A DNA stretch of 64,000 nt, taken from NCBI GenBank assembly GCA_002471825.1, contig DKQS01000011.1, forward strand, positions 186,001-250,000, in the 5' to 3' direction. The translations under genes were made by a program, and so were the position numbers. Position 1 is the stretch's first letter. Every line of letters begins with the position of its first letter. The stretch comes from Flavobacteriaceae bacterium UBA7302 (GTDB lineage: Bacteria; Bacteroidota; Bacteroidia; Flavobacteriales; Flavobacteriaceae). Shown here in pieces: positions 1-9,865 of the stretch. Below the pieces are notes generated by a model, which was given only the letters and a program-made list of their open reading frames with translations, was not told the DNA's origin and did no database searches.

Positions 1-487
1 TGAGCTCTTTTAAAAACTCTTCTATGTTACTGGGATTTGATTTGATCTCAATATCATAAAGCATCTGATTCACCTTGGCAATTCCGACCTTGAAGGAAGC
101 CTTTGATTGCAGCACAGCATTTTCTAAATAAATATTGTTCTTATCAAAATAACCAATGAGCAAATCGAAAGGTTGATCTATAAAACTTTGAAAGTTGTTC
201 TGAATGATTTTTCCTTTCCAGTTGTAATCCTTTTCTGAAAAGTGTTTGAAGGAAATGGTATTTGATTTTTTATAAGGTCGATAGCAATAGATTTTTGCAT
301 TGCGCAATTTCAAGAACTTCTCAACTTCTTCTTTTAATTCAATAGTGTTGAAAAACAACTCGGTGGTTAAGATTCCGACGGTGGCGATTTCCTTGTGCGA
401 AACAACTCTGTTTTGATCAGCTTCTATGAGCTGTCTGCGAAATTGCTTCCGAAAGTAATTCTTTCTGTAATTAAAAATTGAAATCAC
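1..487 (-). CDS. DUF6913-like conserved protein, 3' end cut by window edge
   Basis: An open frame enters from the left edge on the minus strand and reads without stops to a GTG at about 487. About 160 residues are visible and the C-terminus lies outside the window. The N-terminus is basic (motif YRKNYFRKQFRRQ). It is followed by a segment reading VGILTTELF and later FDLLIGYF and ASFKVGIAKVN, a pattern I associate with the small flavobacterial DUF6913 family of unknown function. No catalytic motif is evident. The start is uncertain: there is no ATG nearby, and GTG 487 is the most plausible codon just before the conserved basic stretch. The gene is separated from the next leftward gene by only a short AT-rich gap, so they may be cotranscribed. 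Confidence 0.6.
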   Translation of the reverse strand, partial: MISIFNYRKNYFRKQFRRQLIEADQNRVVSHKEIATVGILTTELFFNTIELKEEVEKFLKLRNAKIYCYRPYKKSNTISFKHFSEKDYNWKGKIIQNNFQSFIDQPFDLLIGYFDKNNIYLENAVLQSKASFKVGIAKVNQMLYDIEIKSNPSNIEEFLKEL

Positions 488-520
488 GATATTCTTAAAA
501 AAAGGCCTATAAAAATACTA

Positions 521-1603
521 CTATTTTATAATTAGTTCTAAAAAAATAAATTGATTTAACTGTTTTCCAAAATTTTGAAAATTGTCATCCGCAATCAAAA
601 CGAGTGATTTATTCCCATTTTTAAGCACTGGACCAAAACTAATTCCCTCAATATTGTCTATAATTCCCTCTGTTAACTGCGCCTTCACATCCTTGAAATT
701 GAGTAACAATTTCTTTTCCATGAAATCCAATGATTTCCCTTCCAAAGCCTTGATATGTTTGGTATCTGAAGTACTGTTCGAAATGTTAGCTTCAAAGATT
801 TTGACCACATTTCCATGACTACCATAACCGCTTACATAAGCTCTTTCAACCACCAAAAATCGATTGGCTTTGTATTCTAGGATGGCCGTAATTCCGTTCA
901 CCTTTGTTTTACCTTTGGGTGCCAAATCTATTTTTCCGAGTGGATAGGCAAATTGTTTGGTCACTTTATTTGATGCATAATCAAAATAGCTAAATCGGAT
1001 GGGCGAATTGGTATCCGAAAAAGAGGCGAGCTCCCCATCTTGTTTTAACGGAGCTTCAGTAGTAAACCAGAATCCATTTCCATCGAAGCTTCTTGAGGAA
1101 GCCTCGAAAGACTTGTTGTGATGGTGATTTTCTAAATTCGACAGGTATTTAGGAATTTCATACGTAATAGGATCTTTTCCATCTAGGTTCAAAGAAAAAA
1201 TCAAAGGTTTTACTTTATAGTTGATACTTCCCTCACTGGTAATATGCATGCGACCACTTTCTTGATCCACAAAAATGGACTCAACATCCAAATAGGTCTT
1301 ATTGAAAAAAGTTGAAGCAGAATCTTTCAGTTCGATGGTTTTAAAAAAATCCAACGAATCCACTTTTTGATCTTGTAATTTCATGGTAGCAAGAACCACT
1401 CTCGGTTTTCTGCCGTCATCAACTACGAAATACAAGGTGTCATTCACATAATCTACACCAGACAAACCTCCTATTTTAAATCCGCTATGCATCAATGAAT
1501 CTTGGATGATGTATTCATCTAAAAACTTCAAGGAAACGGATTTTTTATTCGAGCATGATTGTAATACGAGACATCCCAAAAGGGTCAGAATGATGTTTTT
1601 CAT
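521..1603 (-). CDS. Phytase-like esterase-domain lipoprotein
   Basis: 360 aa. The N-terminus is a lipoprotein signal with lipobox LQSC, so Cys17 would be lipidated and the protein exported. The body resembles the 'esterase-like activity of phytase' family (PF13449), a beta-propeller fold. Visible signs are GLSGVDYVNDTLYFVVDDG near residue 45, a DVESIF motif near 105, and EGISFGP followed by LVLIADDNF near the C-terminus. These EGI and ADDN blocks are the usual family landmarks. Substrate is unknown; the name derives from distant phytase relatives and should not be taken as proof of phytate hydrolysis. It is transcribed leftward, followed closely by the DUF6913-like gene. Confidence 0.7.
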   Translation of the reverse strand: MKNIILTLLGCLVLQSCSNKKSVSLKFLDEYIIQDSLMHSGFKIGGLSGVDYVNDTLYFVVDDGRKPRVVLATMKLQDQKVDSLDFFKTIELKDSASTFFNKTYLDVESIFVDQESGRMHITSEGSINYKVKPLIFSLNLDGKDPITYEIPKYLSNLENHHHNKSFEASSRSFDGNGFWFTTEAPLKQDGELASFSDTNSPIRFSYFDYASNKVTKQFAYPLGKIDLAPKGKTKVNGITAILEYKANRFLVVERAYVSGYGSHGNVVKIFEANISNSTSDTKHIKALEGKSLDFMEKKLLLNFKDVKAQLTEGIIDNIEGISFGPVLKNGNKSLVLIADDNFQNFGKQLNQFIFLELIIK

Positions 1604-1715
1604 AATTTCAAAAAAAAGAAGATTTTGGTTTCAAACCTCATTTCAAGGCCTTGACAAAGTTGGTTATTTTTTTTGATAAATACCGGTAATCTTAATTTGC
1701 TTGAGAAAAATCGCC

Positions 1716-2381
1716 TTACTGAATTTTCTCTGGAGATTTGGCGATGAAGGCTTTGGTGAGTAGAAACTGAGCCATGATATAGGTAATCATGATGACCAAA
1801 GAATAGTATTCCCGAGGCTCATAAAACTTGTTCAAAGCGATCAGGCTATCCGACAAAATAAATAAGCAGGCACCCAGCAATAGCCAGAGATGTTCGGTGG
1901 ATTTCCGATTTCTGTAAACTGCGAGGGTTAGCGCCCCGAAGGTAGAAATCACTAGTCCGTAAATACTAACGGGAATTAAAAGCTTGTCCAATCCTTTATA
2001 CAATAGGCCAATCAAACCAAAAAACACGAAGACAAAAGGAATGGAAGACAAGATAATTTCGATGGGGTTCATCTTTGATAGCATGGCTGAAGTAAGCTTG
2101 ATGTAACACAAATGTGCCACCAAAAAAGATCCCAATCCAAAGACGAAGTAATTGTTTTTATCTAATAAAAAAACATCTCCTCCAAATGAAAACAACAAAG
2201 CACCAACCACCCAGGGATTGATTTTCTCAACCGACACTACATAGAAAAAACCGAGCGTGATCATCAGCGCAGGCTTGGTATAGATCGCTAAATTTTGATT
2301 GAGCAAAAGACCTGCTATATGCAGCGCACTGACCAGTAAAAAGGCAGTTAGCGCTACATATGAACTTGTCTTCGTTTTCAT
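1716..2381 (-). CDS. Lysoplasmalogenase, YhhN/TMEM86 family
   Basis: 221 aa and almost wholly hydrophobic, with about eight predicted membrane helices. The sequence fits the YhhN family: FSFGGDVFLL in the third helix region, FVFGLGSFLVAHLCYI, and LLLGACLFILSDSLIALNKF near the C-terminus. Those acidic residues inside helices (GD, SDS) are the family signature. Family members hydrolyse the vinyl-ether bond of lysoplasmalogens; whether that is the substrate here is not shown, since many aerobic bacteria lack plasmalogens. It starts 6 bp after the stop of the large ABC permease/peptidase gene, so it is probably the last gene of that leftward operon. Confidence 0.8.
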   Translation of the reverse strand: MKTKTSSYVALTAFLLVSALHIAGLLLNQNLAIYTKPALMITLGFFYVVSVEKINPWVVGALLFSFGGDVFLLDKNNYFVFGLGSFLVAHLCYIKLTSAMLSKMNPIEIILSSIPFVFVFFGLIGLLYKGLDKLLIPVSIYGLVISTFGALTLAVYRNRKSTEHLWLLLGACLFILSDSLIALNKFYEPREYYSLVIMITYIMAQFLLTKAFIAKSPEKIQ

Positions 2382-2387
2382 TTCAAT

Positions 2388-5300
2388 TTATAATTTTCTT
2401 CGGTTGTCTTCTGATTGTGTGTCAATCAATTTATTATACGGGTCAATTCCCACCTCTGAAGGTTTCTTATCAACAATGATGGATACCTTATTATTGATTT
2501 GTGTAATCTTGTGCTTCTTAAAGTACAATTCTTTCTCTTTCTTTTCTCCATCGACCTCCTCTTCGTAGAACACACCAACATCAATATAATCATTCAAAGG
2601 AACTGATAGAATTGGTTTTCTCATTTTTTCGGTTTTGTAAGATAGGGTATCTCCTACCTTTTCTCCGTAATAACGCTTCCCTTTCTCATCATTTCGATAC
2701 TTGGAAACTTCGAACTCGATATCCACTTGAAATTGACCATTGTCCAATTCTGTCACCTTCGTGTCTGTTACTCTGTTTCGATACAAAGTAATGGTTTCAT
2801 ACATGTCTTTGATCACATACTGAAGCGAATCTGGCGTCACCTCGCGAATGTAATCTACCATTTCAATGGAAGTGGTGTAAGGTGGTTCTTGGAATTTTAC
2901 CTTTTCAACATAACGCTGTAAGGCTCCGTTTAACTTCTCTTCACCGATGTAATCACTCATGGCATAGAATACCAAAGATCCTTTCTGATAACGTATATAT
3001 CCTTGACCATCATTGTACATCAATGGCTTCTCACGTTTGGTCTCAAAGGTTCTTTGTTGCAAGTATTGGTCTAAAGAACGCTTCAAAAACTTACGCATTT
3101 TGTCTTTTCCGTGCTCATGCTCCAACACTTTCAATGATACATATTCCGACAAACTTTCTGACAACATGGTAGCTCCCAGAACATCGGCACCGATTACTTG
3201 ATGTGCCCACCACTGGTGTGCTACTTCATGCACCGTAACGGCGAAGGGGTAATCTACTCCCCCTTCATCGGTTTCATCTACATCTGCAATAAATCCGATG
3301 CCTTCTGAAAACGGAATGGTGTTTGGGAACGATTGTGCAAAGGTTCCACCGGTTCTTGGAAACTCTATGATTCGCGCTTGACGATGTTGGTACGGACTAA
3401 AATTCTTCGAACCATATTCCAAGGAAGCTTTCATTCCCTTCATCATTCGTTCTAAATTGAACTCGTGTCCTTTGTGGTAATAGATTTCTAAATTGACATC
3501 ATTCCACTTGTCGCGCATCACTTCATAGCGTGCCGAATTAAAGGCGTAAAAATTTAAAATCTTGCTATCCATCTTGTAATGGAAATACCTTCGATCACCT
3601 TCTGTCCACTCTTTTTGCAAATAACCAGGAGCGATTGCGATTTGATCTGAGGAAGTGGAAACGGTGGCCTCAAAGTCGATCCAATCGGAATCCTTAGAGA
3701 TATAGGTATCACCCAAAGCAGTTGAATCGGATGGATGTGGTCGTAATTCGTTCTTTGGCAAATCGTACTTTTTACGAGTTTGATCATCGGTTAATTCGCC
3801 TGCCGATGAATACCCTAAAGAAGGAAACATGGAGAAATTATTGATAAAGGTTCCATTTTCTCTTACGGGCGACTTCCTACTGAAAAGCGTATTCTTGTTA
3901 CTCTTTACCGTAACGTCCAACTCGAGCGTATCACCCGGCATGATTTTATTCTCGAACACATAGATGTCAAAATTGTGTACCGTATCCTCTAAAACCAGCT
4001 TGTTCGGCTTGTTGAAGGTAAAGGTACTTTTCAAAGAATTGTGGTTTAAGAATACACTATCAATTTCTTGATCTGTCTTGTTCACCATGGTCATCTTGGC
4101 CGATGCGTCATAAATCAATTCCTTAGGATAAATATTCATGTTGGCATTCACGGCCACGATACGTGGTTGCTTGTACCCTTCGTACTTTTTGTATTTCTTC
4201 TCCCACTCTACTCTTCGTAATTCGGCCTCCTTGGCGGAAGTACGATTTGATTTGATTTTGGTCTCATTGTAAATGGTTGCTCCCAATGCCACAAATGCAA
4301 TAAAGAATACAATGAAGGAAGTTAAATATGGGCCTCTGAATCTTGATTTGGCAATCTGAATTCTTTCTTTGAAGGAAAAAGGAATTCCGCGCACCCAAAA
4401 TAAGGCGGAGACAATCATTAACAAGATGCCACACAAGAACCAGTAAAACTTGTAGGACAAATAAGGTGTTAATGAAAAACCATAACCATTCATGTCAGAA
4501 TAACTAAATCCGGGACCTTCGTTGTATTTGAAGATCGACTGCTCGATACCGATGAAATTCAGGAATGGCATTCCGATGGAAATTACCAACAACACAAAAA
4601 GCCCTAAATACGGATTCTTAAACAAGGTTTGGATAAACAGCGCTAAGAATGCCCACATGAGGTAATTGATAAAATCTAAAAAGTACAATTGCGTCAAGTA
4701 CTGTCCGATTTCAAAGTTGTAGAAGCCTTTGTACATCTGGAAAGAAACTCCTGCTACAACAATCACTAATAACAATACCAATTGCATTTTTAACAGAGCT
4801 GTTAATTTGGAGAACAACAACACCCAATTTGGTACTGGAGTTACATCAATCAAATGATTTGATCGTGTAATATTCGCTCGATGCACCAACATCCCAGCGT
4901 ACAAAAACGTACATACATTGATGGATAACTTGAAGATGCTTCCTCCTTGCAACATTTGCCAAGTCATCGGTAAGGTTTCTGTTCCGAACAAACTTCCAAG
5001 GGTAATCAATCCGATAATGACAAAAATGATCCCTACCAATACGATGGAAATAAATGGCCAACTTTTCATGATGTATTTGAAGTCGAGCACCGATAACTTC
5101 CAAAAGGTTTGGAGATGGTGTTTCAAGTCGGATTTGTAAGTTACTTCAGGTAAGTTGATTCTTGTAATGCCTCCAAAGTTTCTCTTGGTAGCTCTTTCTG
5201 GTTTCGATTTTTTGAAAGAGAAAGTCAATGCATTTTGACTGAATTGGAAGTATTTATAGACCATTCCGAAAATCAAAATAGCCACACCTGTCCAAATCAA

Positions 5301-6041
5301 ACGATTGTAGATGATGTACTCGCCAATCGGAATCTGCAATTCATTCTGTTCTGCTGGGGTCCAATATTTGGTGTAGTAGGTTGCCGAAGAGGCTCCGAAT
5401 GGATCCAACAAAGCCGCAATACTACGGTATTCAGGCTCTGAAAGCAATCCTTCCAACAATCCTTGACCAAAAATTAAAATGATCACCGCAATAAATCCAG
5501 CTGAGATGTTTCTGGTAAAAGTAACGATGGCAAAAACAATAGCTCCTGCAAAGAGTACATTCGGAATAATGAATATCGCGTAGGTTCGTAAATAAGACTC
5601 TAAGATGAGTGGGCCCACGATTTCTGAATTCGTTCCTGGGAATCGGAAACCGATGATCATGGCAATACTGATGGCAAAGACAATCATCGTCACTACTACC
5701 AGTCCGCTAAAAAACTTTGCAAATAAATACTCGGCCTTGGTAAAAGGATAGGAGTATAAAATGGTATGCATTTCACTTTTGTAATCGCGATATACCGAAA
5801 CCCCAATGATGGATGGGAACAGGAAGAATATGAAAATGGTCAGTCCGTTGAACAATCCGGTAACTCCAAAAGGAGAATTCACAATTCTTGAAGATCCGGT
5901 AGTAACGGTTAAAAAGTCAAAAATACCTGCCGATGAAGCCGATAAAAACAAGGCTAATAAAAAGAAAATAGCGAGGTATATGTAAAAAGCAGGTCGGTTA
6001 AACCAATACTTTAACTCGTGTTTAAAGATCGTAGTAAACAT
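2388..6041 (-). CDS. ABC-2 type permease fused to M1-family metallopeptidase
   Basis: 1217 aa in two parts. Residues 1 to about 560 hold two ABC-2 permease modules of roughly six helices each (first near 1-270, second near 320-560). After one further helix near 575-595 there is a large periplasmic part with an M1 aminopeptidase-like domain. The zinc site HEVAH is at 938-942, followed by QWW and a glutamate in the TMLSE motif at 962. The usual GxMEN exopeptidase motif is not recognisable; the equivalent region reads PFSEGIGF. The fusion is known in Bacteroidota and is always paired with an ABC ATPase, as here. It probably links peptide cleavage or a chaperone-like periplasmic domain to an exporter. 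Substrate unknown. Confidence 0.88.
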   Translation of the reverse strand: MFTTIFKHELKYWFNRPAFYIYLAIFFLLALFLSASSAGIFDFLTVTTGSSRIVNSPFGVTGLFNGLTIFIFFLFPSIIGVSVYRDYKSEMHTILYSYPFTKAEYLFAKFFSGLVVVTMIVFAISIAMIIGFRFPGTNSEIVGPLILESYLRTYAIFIIPNVLFAGAIVFAIVTFTRNISAGFIAVIILIFGQGLLEGLLSEPEYRSIAALLDPFGASSATYYTKYWTPAEQNELQIPIGEYIIYNRLIWTGVAILIFGMVYKYFQFSQNALTFSFKKSKPERATKRNFGGITRINLPEVTYKSDLKHHLQTFWKLSVLDFKYIMKSWPFISIVLVGIIFVIIGLITLGSLFGTETLPMTWQMLQGGSIFKLSINVCTFLYAGMLVHRANITRSNHLIDVTPVPNWVLLFSKLTALLKMQLVLLLVIVVAGVSFQMYKGFYNFEIGQYLTQLYFLDFINYLMWAFLALFIQTLFKNPYLGLFVLLVISIGMPFLNFIGIEQSIFKYNEGPGFSYSDMNGYGFSLTPYLSYKFYWFLCGILLMIVSALFWVRGIPFSFKERIQIAKSRFRGPYLTSFIVFFIAFVALGATIYNETKIKSNRTSAKEAELRRVEWEKKYKKYEGYKQPRIVAVNANMNIYPKELIYDASAKMTMVNKTDQEIDSVFLNHNSLKSTFTFNKPNKLVLEDTVHNFDIYVFENKIMPGDTLELDVTVKSNKNTLFSRKSPVRENGTFINNFSMFPSLGYSSAGELTDDQTRKKYDLPKNELRPHPSDSTALGDTYISKDSDWIDFEATVSTSSDQIAIAPGYLQKEWTEGDRRYFHYKMDSKILNFYAFNSARYEVMRDKWNDVNLEIYYHKGHEFNLERMMKGMKASLEYGSKNFSPYQHRQARIIEFPRTGGTFAQSFPNTIPFSEGIGFIADVDETDEGGVDYPFAVTVHEVAHQWWAHQVIGADVLGATMLSESLSEYVSLKVLEHEHGKDKMRKFLKRSLDQYLQQRTFETKREKPLMYNDGQGYIRYQKGSLVFYAMSDYIGEEKLNGALQRYVEKVKFQEPPYTTSIEMVDYIREVTPDSLQYVIKDMYETITLYRNRVTDTKVTELDNGQFQVDIEFEVSKYRNDEKGKRYYGEKVGDTLSYKTEKMRKPILSVPLNDYIDVGVFYEEEVDGEKKEKELYFKKHKITQINNKVSIIVDKKPSEVGIDPYNKLIDTQSEDNRRKL

Positions 6042-6060
6042 AGTTTGGTAAAGGGTTTAA

Positions 6061-6951
6061 TTATTCTGCTACTGCAGGTTCGTCTGATTTCAATGCAATA
6101 AAGTAAACGTCATCCAATTGCGGAGTCGCAGGCACAAATTCGCGAGAAGGTTTCTCTTCAGAATACACACGGATGTTTAAAGTATTGTCTTGATTGTAAC
6201 TTGAGGATAAAATGTTATACATCGCCTCTTGACCATCCAACTCATCTCTTTCAATTACTTTGGTCCAGATCTTCCCTTCAATCTCTTTGGTAGCTTCTTG
6301 CGGAGTGCTATGCTTTAAAATTCGGCCTCCATTTAAAATGGCCAATTCGTTACACAATTCCTTTACATCCTCCACAATATGGGTTGAAAAAATCACCGTA
6401 CAATTGGTTCCTACTTCGCGCAATACATTCAGGAAACGATTTCTTTCCGCAGGATCCAATCCAGCAGTTGGCTCATCCACAATGATTAACTTCGGATTGT
6501 TCAACAGCAACTGCGCAATACCAAAACGTTGCTTCATACCTCCTGAATAACCCGCAACGTATTTCTTTCTTACCTCATAAAGGTTGGTAATTTCCAACAC
6601 TTCTTTTACGAGTTTTTGACGGTCTTCTTTGGAGGATACTCCCTTTAAGGTAGCGAAGTAATCCAATAAAGCTTCTGCCGACATTTTTGGATACACACCA
6701 AAAGATTGTGGTAGGTATCCTAACAATTTTCTAAGGGCCATTTTGTCCTCAAGAACATCAATATCCCCAAATGATATACTTCCAGAATCAGGCTCTTGCA
6801 GGGTAGCGATGGTGCGCATCAAGGAAGATTTCCCTGCACCATTTGGTCCCAACAGACCAAACATTCCAGTTCCAATTTCTATACTTAAATCATCAATGGC
6901 TTTGACCCCATTTTTGTAAGTCTTCGTTAAATTATTGATTACTAATTTCAT
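6061..6951 (-). CDS. ABC transporter ATP-binding protein
   Basis: 296 aa. Complete ABC ATPase: Walker A GPNGAGKS at 35-42, signature YSGGMKQR at 135-142, Walker B LIIVDEP at about 155-161, D-loop GLDP, and switch histidine in STHIVED (H191). A C-terminal extension of about 80 residues follows the ATPase core, as in ABC-2 export ATPases. It ends 19 bp before the start of the permease/M1 fusion and is surely its motor. It is the first gene of the leftward operon; the about 120-bp gap before it is shared with the divergent M42 peptidase gene and must hold both promoters. Confidence 0.93.
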   Translation of the reverse strand: MKLVINNLTKTYKNGVKAIDDLSIEIGTGMFGLLGPNGAGKSSLMRTIATLQEPDSGSISFGDIDVLEDKMALRKLLGYLPQSFGVYPKMSAEALLDYFATLKGVSSKEDRQKLVKEVLEITNLYEVRKKYVAGYSGGMKQRFGIAQLLLNNPKLIIVDEPTAGLDPAERNRFLNVLREVGTNCTVIFSTHIVEDVKELCNELAILNGGRILKHSTPQEATKEIEGKIWTKVIERDELDGQEAMYNILSSSYNQDNTLNIRVYSEEKPSREFVPATPQLDDVYFIALKSDEPAVAE

Positions 6952-7073
6952 TTACTTGGTTTTTATATCATCATTCGTGTAAATATAGGGAGAATTGTTA
7001 CACTTATTTTTAGATTTTTTTGGATCACATTGTTGAAAAAACATCTTATTTTTACTCAAATTTCAAAAACGCA

Positions 7074-8156
7074 ATGGATTCAATTTTAAACGACAAATCA
7101 CTCGATTTTTTAGAAAAATACTTAAACAACGCAGCACCAACGGGTTACGAATGGGACGGACAGAAACTTTGGATGGATTATCTAAAGCCTTATGTGGATG
7201 AGTTCATTACCGATACTTATGGCTCTGCCGTGGGGGTTATCAATCCAGATGCGAAATACAAAGTGGTTATTGAAGGACATGCCGATGAAATTTCTTGGTA
7301 TGTAAATTACATTTCCGACAACGGATTGATTTACGTGATTCGAAATGGTGGTTCTGATCACCAAATCGCACCAAGTAAGGTGGTCAATATTCACACAAAG
7401 AAAGGTATTGTAAAAGGTGTTTTTGGTTGGCCAGCGATTCATACCCGAAATAGAGCGAAAGAAGAACCACCAAAGCCCGAAAATATTTTTATCGATTGTG
7501 GTTGTGCTACCAAGGAGGAAGTAGAAGCGCTTGGCGTGCACGTTGGTTGTGTTATAACCTATCCGGATGAATTCCACATTTTGAATGACAACAAGTTTGT
7601 TTGTAGAGCTTTAGACAATCGAATGGGCGGATTCATGATTGCGGAAGTTGCACGATTATTACATGAAAACGGTAAAAAATTACCATTTGGATTGTACGTT
7701 ACCAATTCTGTTCAAGAAGAAATTGGGTTGCGCGGTGCGGAAATGATCACGCAAACCATCAAGCCAAATGTTGCCATAGTAACGGATGTTACTCATGATA
7801 CCACTACTCCAATGATCGACAAGAAAAAAGAAGGCCATTTGGAATTGGGCAAGGGTCCGGTTGTTGCCTATGCTCCAGCCGTACAACAAAAGTTACGCGA
7901 CTTGATCATTGATACTGCCGAAGAAAAGGAAATTCCATTCCAACGATCAGCCTTGTCAAGAGCTACAGGAACAGATACTGATGCTTTTGCCTACAGCAAT
8001 GGCGGTGTAGCCTCGGCGTTGATTTCTTTGCCTTTACGCTACATGCACACCACTGTAGAAATGGTGCACAGAGAAGATGTTGAGAATGTAATTCGAATGA
8101 TTTATGAAACCCTTTTAAAAATTGAAAACGGAGCTTCTTTTTCATATTTTGATTAA
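7074..8156 (+). CDS. M42-family metallopeptidase (glutamyl aminopeptidase/endoglucanase type)
   Basis: 360 aa from ATG 7074; an in-frame TTG at 7020 would add 18 unconserved residues and is less likely. The metal ligands of the M42 family can be placed: H69 in GHADE, D181 in LDNRMGG, E215/E216 in VQEEIGLRG, D238 in VTDVTHD, and H325 in RYMHTTVEMV. Members form large tetrahedral dodecamers in the cytoplasm and trim peptides, usually with Zn or Co. The gene is divergent from the ABC operon and lies 2 bp upstream of an aminotransferase gene, with which it is probably cotranscribed. Confidence 0.92.
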   Translation: MDSILNDKSLDFLEKYLNNAAPTGYEWDGQKLWMDYLKPYVDEFITDTYGSAVGVINPDAKYKVVIEGHADEISWYVNYISDNGLIYVIRNGGSDHQIAPSKVVNIHTKKGIVKGVFGWPAIHTRNRAKEEPPKPENIFIDCGCATKEEVEALGVHVGCVITYPDEFHILNDNKFVCRALDNRMGGFMIAEVARLLHENGKKLPFGLYVTNSVQEEIGLRGAEMITQTIKPNVAIVTDVTHDTTTPMIDKKKEGHLELGKGPVVAYAPAVQQKLRDLIIDTAEEKEIPFQRSALSRATGTDTDAFAYSNGGVASALISLPLRYMHTTVEMVHREDVENVIRMIYETLLKIENGASFSYFD

Positions 8157-8158
8157 GA

Positions 8159-9319
8159 ATGAAACTGAAGTCTCAGAAAGCTATTTTTAAAATTCCAAAG
8201 GATGTGGTTTACCTCAATACCGCATCTTTTTCGCCGGCATTTAATGCAATAGAAGAAGCCGGGATTCAGGCGGTACTTGATAAAAATCGACCTGATTTAA
8301 TTACTGTTGATAGTTTTTTTAAACCCATCAATGAATTGCGAAGCTTGTTCGCTGAACTCATTGAATCGGATGATATGGATCGTGTGGTAAACATCCCGTC
8401 TGTATCTTACGGATTGGCCAATGTGGCCAACAATGTTTGCTTAAAGTCAACGGATGAAATTCTGATTATTGATGAGCAATTTCCAAGTAATTATTACATC
8501 TGGAAAAAGCTCACGGATCAATACGGAGCAAGGCTCAAGATTATTGAACCTCCCAAAACCAAATCAAACAAAGGAAAGAAATGGAATAAAATCCTATTGG
8601 ATTCCATCAATGAGAATACGGCTTTGGTTGCCATGGGACACGTACATTGGTCAAACGGAACACTGTTTGACTTGAAAGAGATTCGCAGAAAGACCCAAGA
8701 ATTTAATTCCTTACTGATCATCGACGGAAGTCAATCTGTTGGAGCCTTACCATTTTCAGTGAAAGAATTAGCTCCAGATGCATTGATTGCAGCCGGATAC
8801 AAATGGCTATTTGGTCCCTACGGAAGTGCTATTGCCTACTATGGGCCTTATTTCGACAATGGCAATCCAATTGAAGAGAATTGGATCAATCGAGTGAACA
8901 GTGAACGATTTTCAGAATTAACCACCTATCAATCAGAATACAAACCCAAGGCACAGCGGTATTCTGTTGGGGAAAGCAGCAGCTTGATTTACAATCAAAT
9001 GCGGGTAGCGGCACTACAACAAGTCATCGAATGGCAACCTCAACGCATACAAGAATACTGTAGGGAAACCACCGCAACTTTCGTTAACCAAATGAGAGCA
9101 TTGGGATGCCATATTGAGCAAGATGATTGCAGGTCACACCATATGTTCGGGGTGGGTTTCCCTGAGAATTTTGATATCGAGAAATTGAAAATCAAACTCG
9201 AAAAAGAAAAGGTAAACGTATCTTTTCGAGGAGCATTCATGCGTGTTTCCTGTCATGTTTTTAATACCAAAGAAGATTTTGAAGTATTGCTAGAATGTGT
9301 TAAATATGCAATGCAGTAA
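8159..9319 (+). CDS. Class V aminotransferase-fold PLP enzyme
   Basis: 386 aa. The class V (NifS/isopenicillin epimerase-like) fold is evident. The PLP-binding lysine is K215 in the GYKWLFGPYG motif, and the aspartate that pairs with the pyridine nitrogen is D189 in IIDGSQSVGA. The N-terminal VYLNTASFSPA and the C-terminal GVGFPEN plus MRVSCHVFNT segments fit the family. The substrate cannot be assigned; relatives include cysteine desulfurase-like and kynureninase-like proteins. It follows the M42 peptidase by 2 bp, and its stop codon overlaps the ATG of the Nudix gene (TAATG), so the three are one transcription unit. Confidence 0.87.
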   Translation: MKLKSQKAIFKIPKDVVYLNTASFSPAFNAIEEAGIQAVLDKNRPDLITVDSFFKPINELRSLFAELIESDDMDRVVNIPSVSYGLANVANNVCLKSTDEILIIDEQFPSNYYIWKKLTDQYGARLKIIEPPKTKSNKGKKWNKILLDSINENTALVAMGHVHWSNGTLFDLKEIRRKTQEFNSLLIIDGSQSVGALPFSVKELAPDALIAAGYKWLFGPYGSAIAYYGPYFDNGNPIEENWINRVNSERFSELTTYQSEYKPKAQRYSVGESSSLIYNQMRVAALQQVIEWQPQRIQEYCRETTATFVNQMRALGCHIEQDDCRSHHMFGVGFPENFDIEKLKIKLEKEKVNVSFRGAFMRVSCHVFNTKEDFEVLLECVKYAMQ

Positions 9320-9864
9320 TGGATGAATTAATCGACATTTTAACTCCCACTGGCGAACCAACTGGTAAAAGCGCTATGAAATCTGAAGCCCATAAAAATG
9401 GTTGGTTTCATGGAACCGTACATGTTTGGGTTTTTACTTCCAGTCGAAAAATTGTGTTGCAAAAAAGAGCCATGACAAAAAAAGTGCTACCCGGTCTTTG
9501 GGACATTTCAGCAGCAGGACACATTGGTGCTGGCGAGTCGGTAATAGATGCCGCGAAGCGTGAAGTTTTGGAGGAATTAGGGCTCGATTTGAAGGATCAA
9601 GAGCTCATGAAAATCGGTACGCGTGTCCATCAAATCTCGCATCCAAACGGAATTCAAGACAATGAAATTCATCATGTTTTTCTGGCTGAATTGAAAAAGG
9701 ACTTTGAGACCTTACATGCTCAAAAAGCAGAAATTGATGCCATTCAGTTATTTGATTTGGAAGTATTGAGAACCACAAAAGATCTGGAAAACATATTACT
9801 TCCAAGGTTCCACGATTATTACAATTCCATTTACAATAGAATTGTGCAATACTTATCTCATTAA
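9319..9864 (+). CDS. Nudix hydrolase, isopentenyl-diphosphate isomerase-like
   Basis: 181 aa. A complete Nudix box runs from G67 to L89 (G-x5-E-x7-REVLEELGL), giving a metal-dependent pyrophosphohydrolase. The N-terminal DILTPTGEPTGKS followed by HVWVFTSSRKIVLQKRA and PGLWDISAAGH is the arrangement of the YfcD/Idi-like subgroup. Most members of this subgroup in Bacteroidota have no proven substrate, so an isomerase role is not claimed. It is translationally coupled to the upstream aminotransferase. It ends 1 bp before the convergent lipoprotein gene, leaving no room for a separate terminator. Confidence 0.9.
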   Translation: MDELIDILTPTGEPTGKSAMKSEAHKNGWFHGTVHVWVFTSSRKIVLQKRAMTKKVLPGLWDISAAGHIGAGESVIDAAKREVLEELGLDLKDQELMKIGTRVHQISHPNGIQDNEIHHVFLAELKKDFETLHAQKAEIDAIQLFDLEVLRTTKDLENILLPRFHDYYNSIYNRIVQYLSH

Positions 9865-9865
9865 C

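Noticed and set aside
7020..7073. Upstream TTG start of the M42 peptidase
   Set aside because: It would add 18 residues without family similarity; ATG 7074 fits the usual N-terminus.
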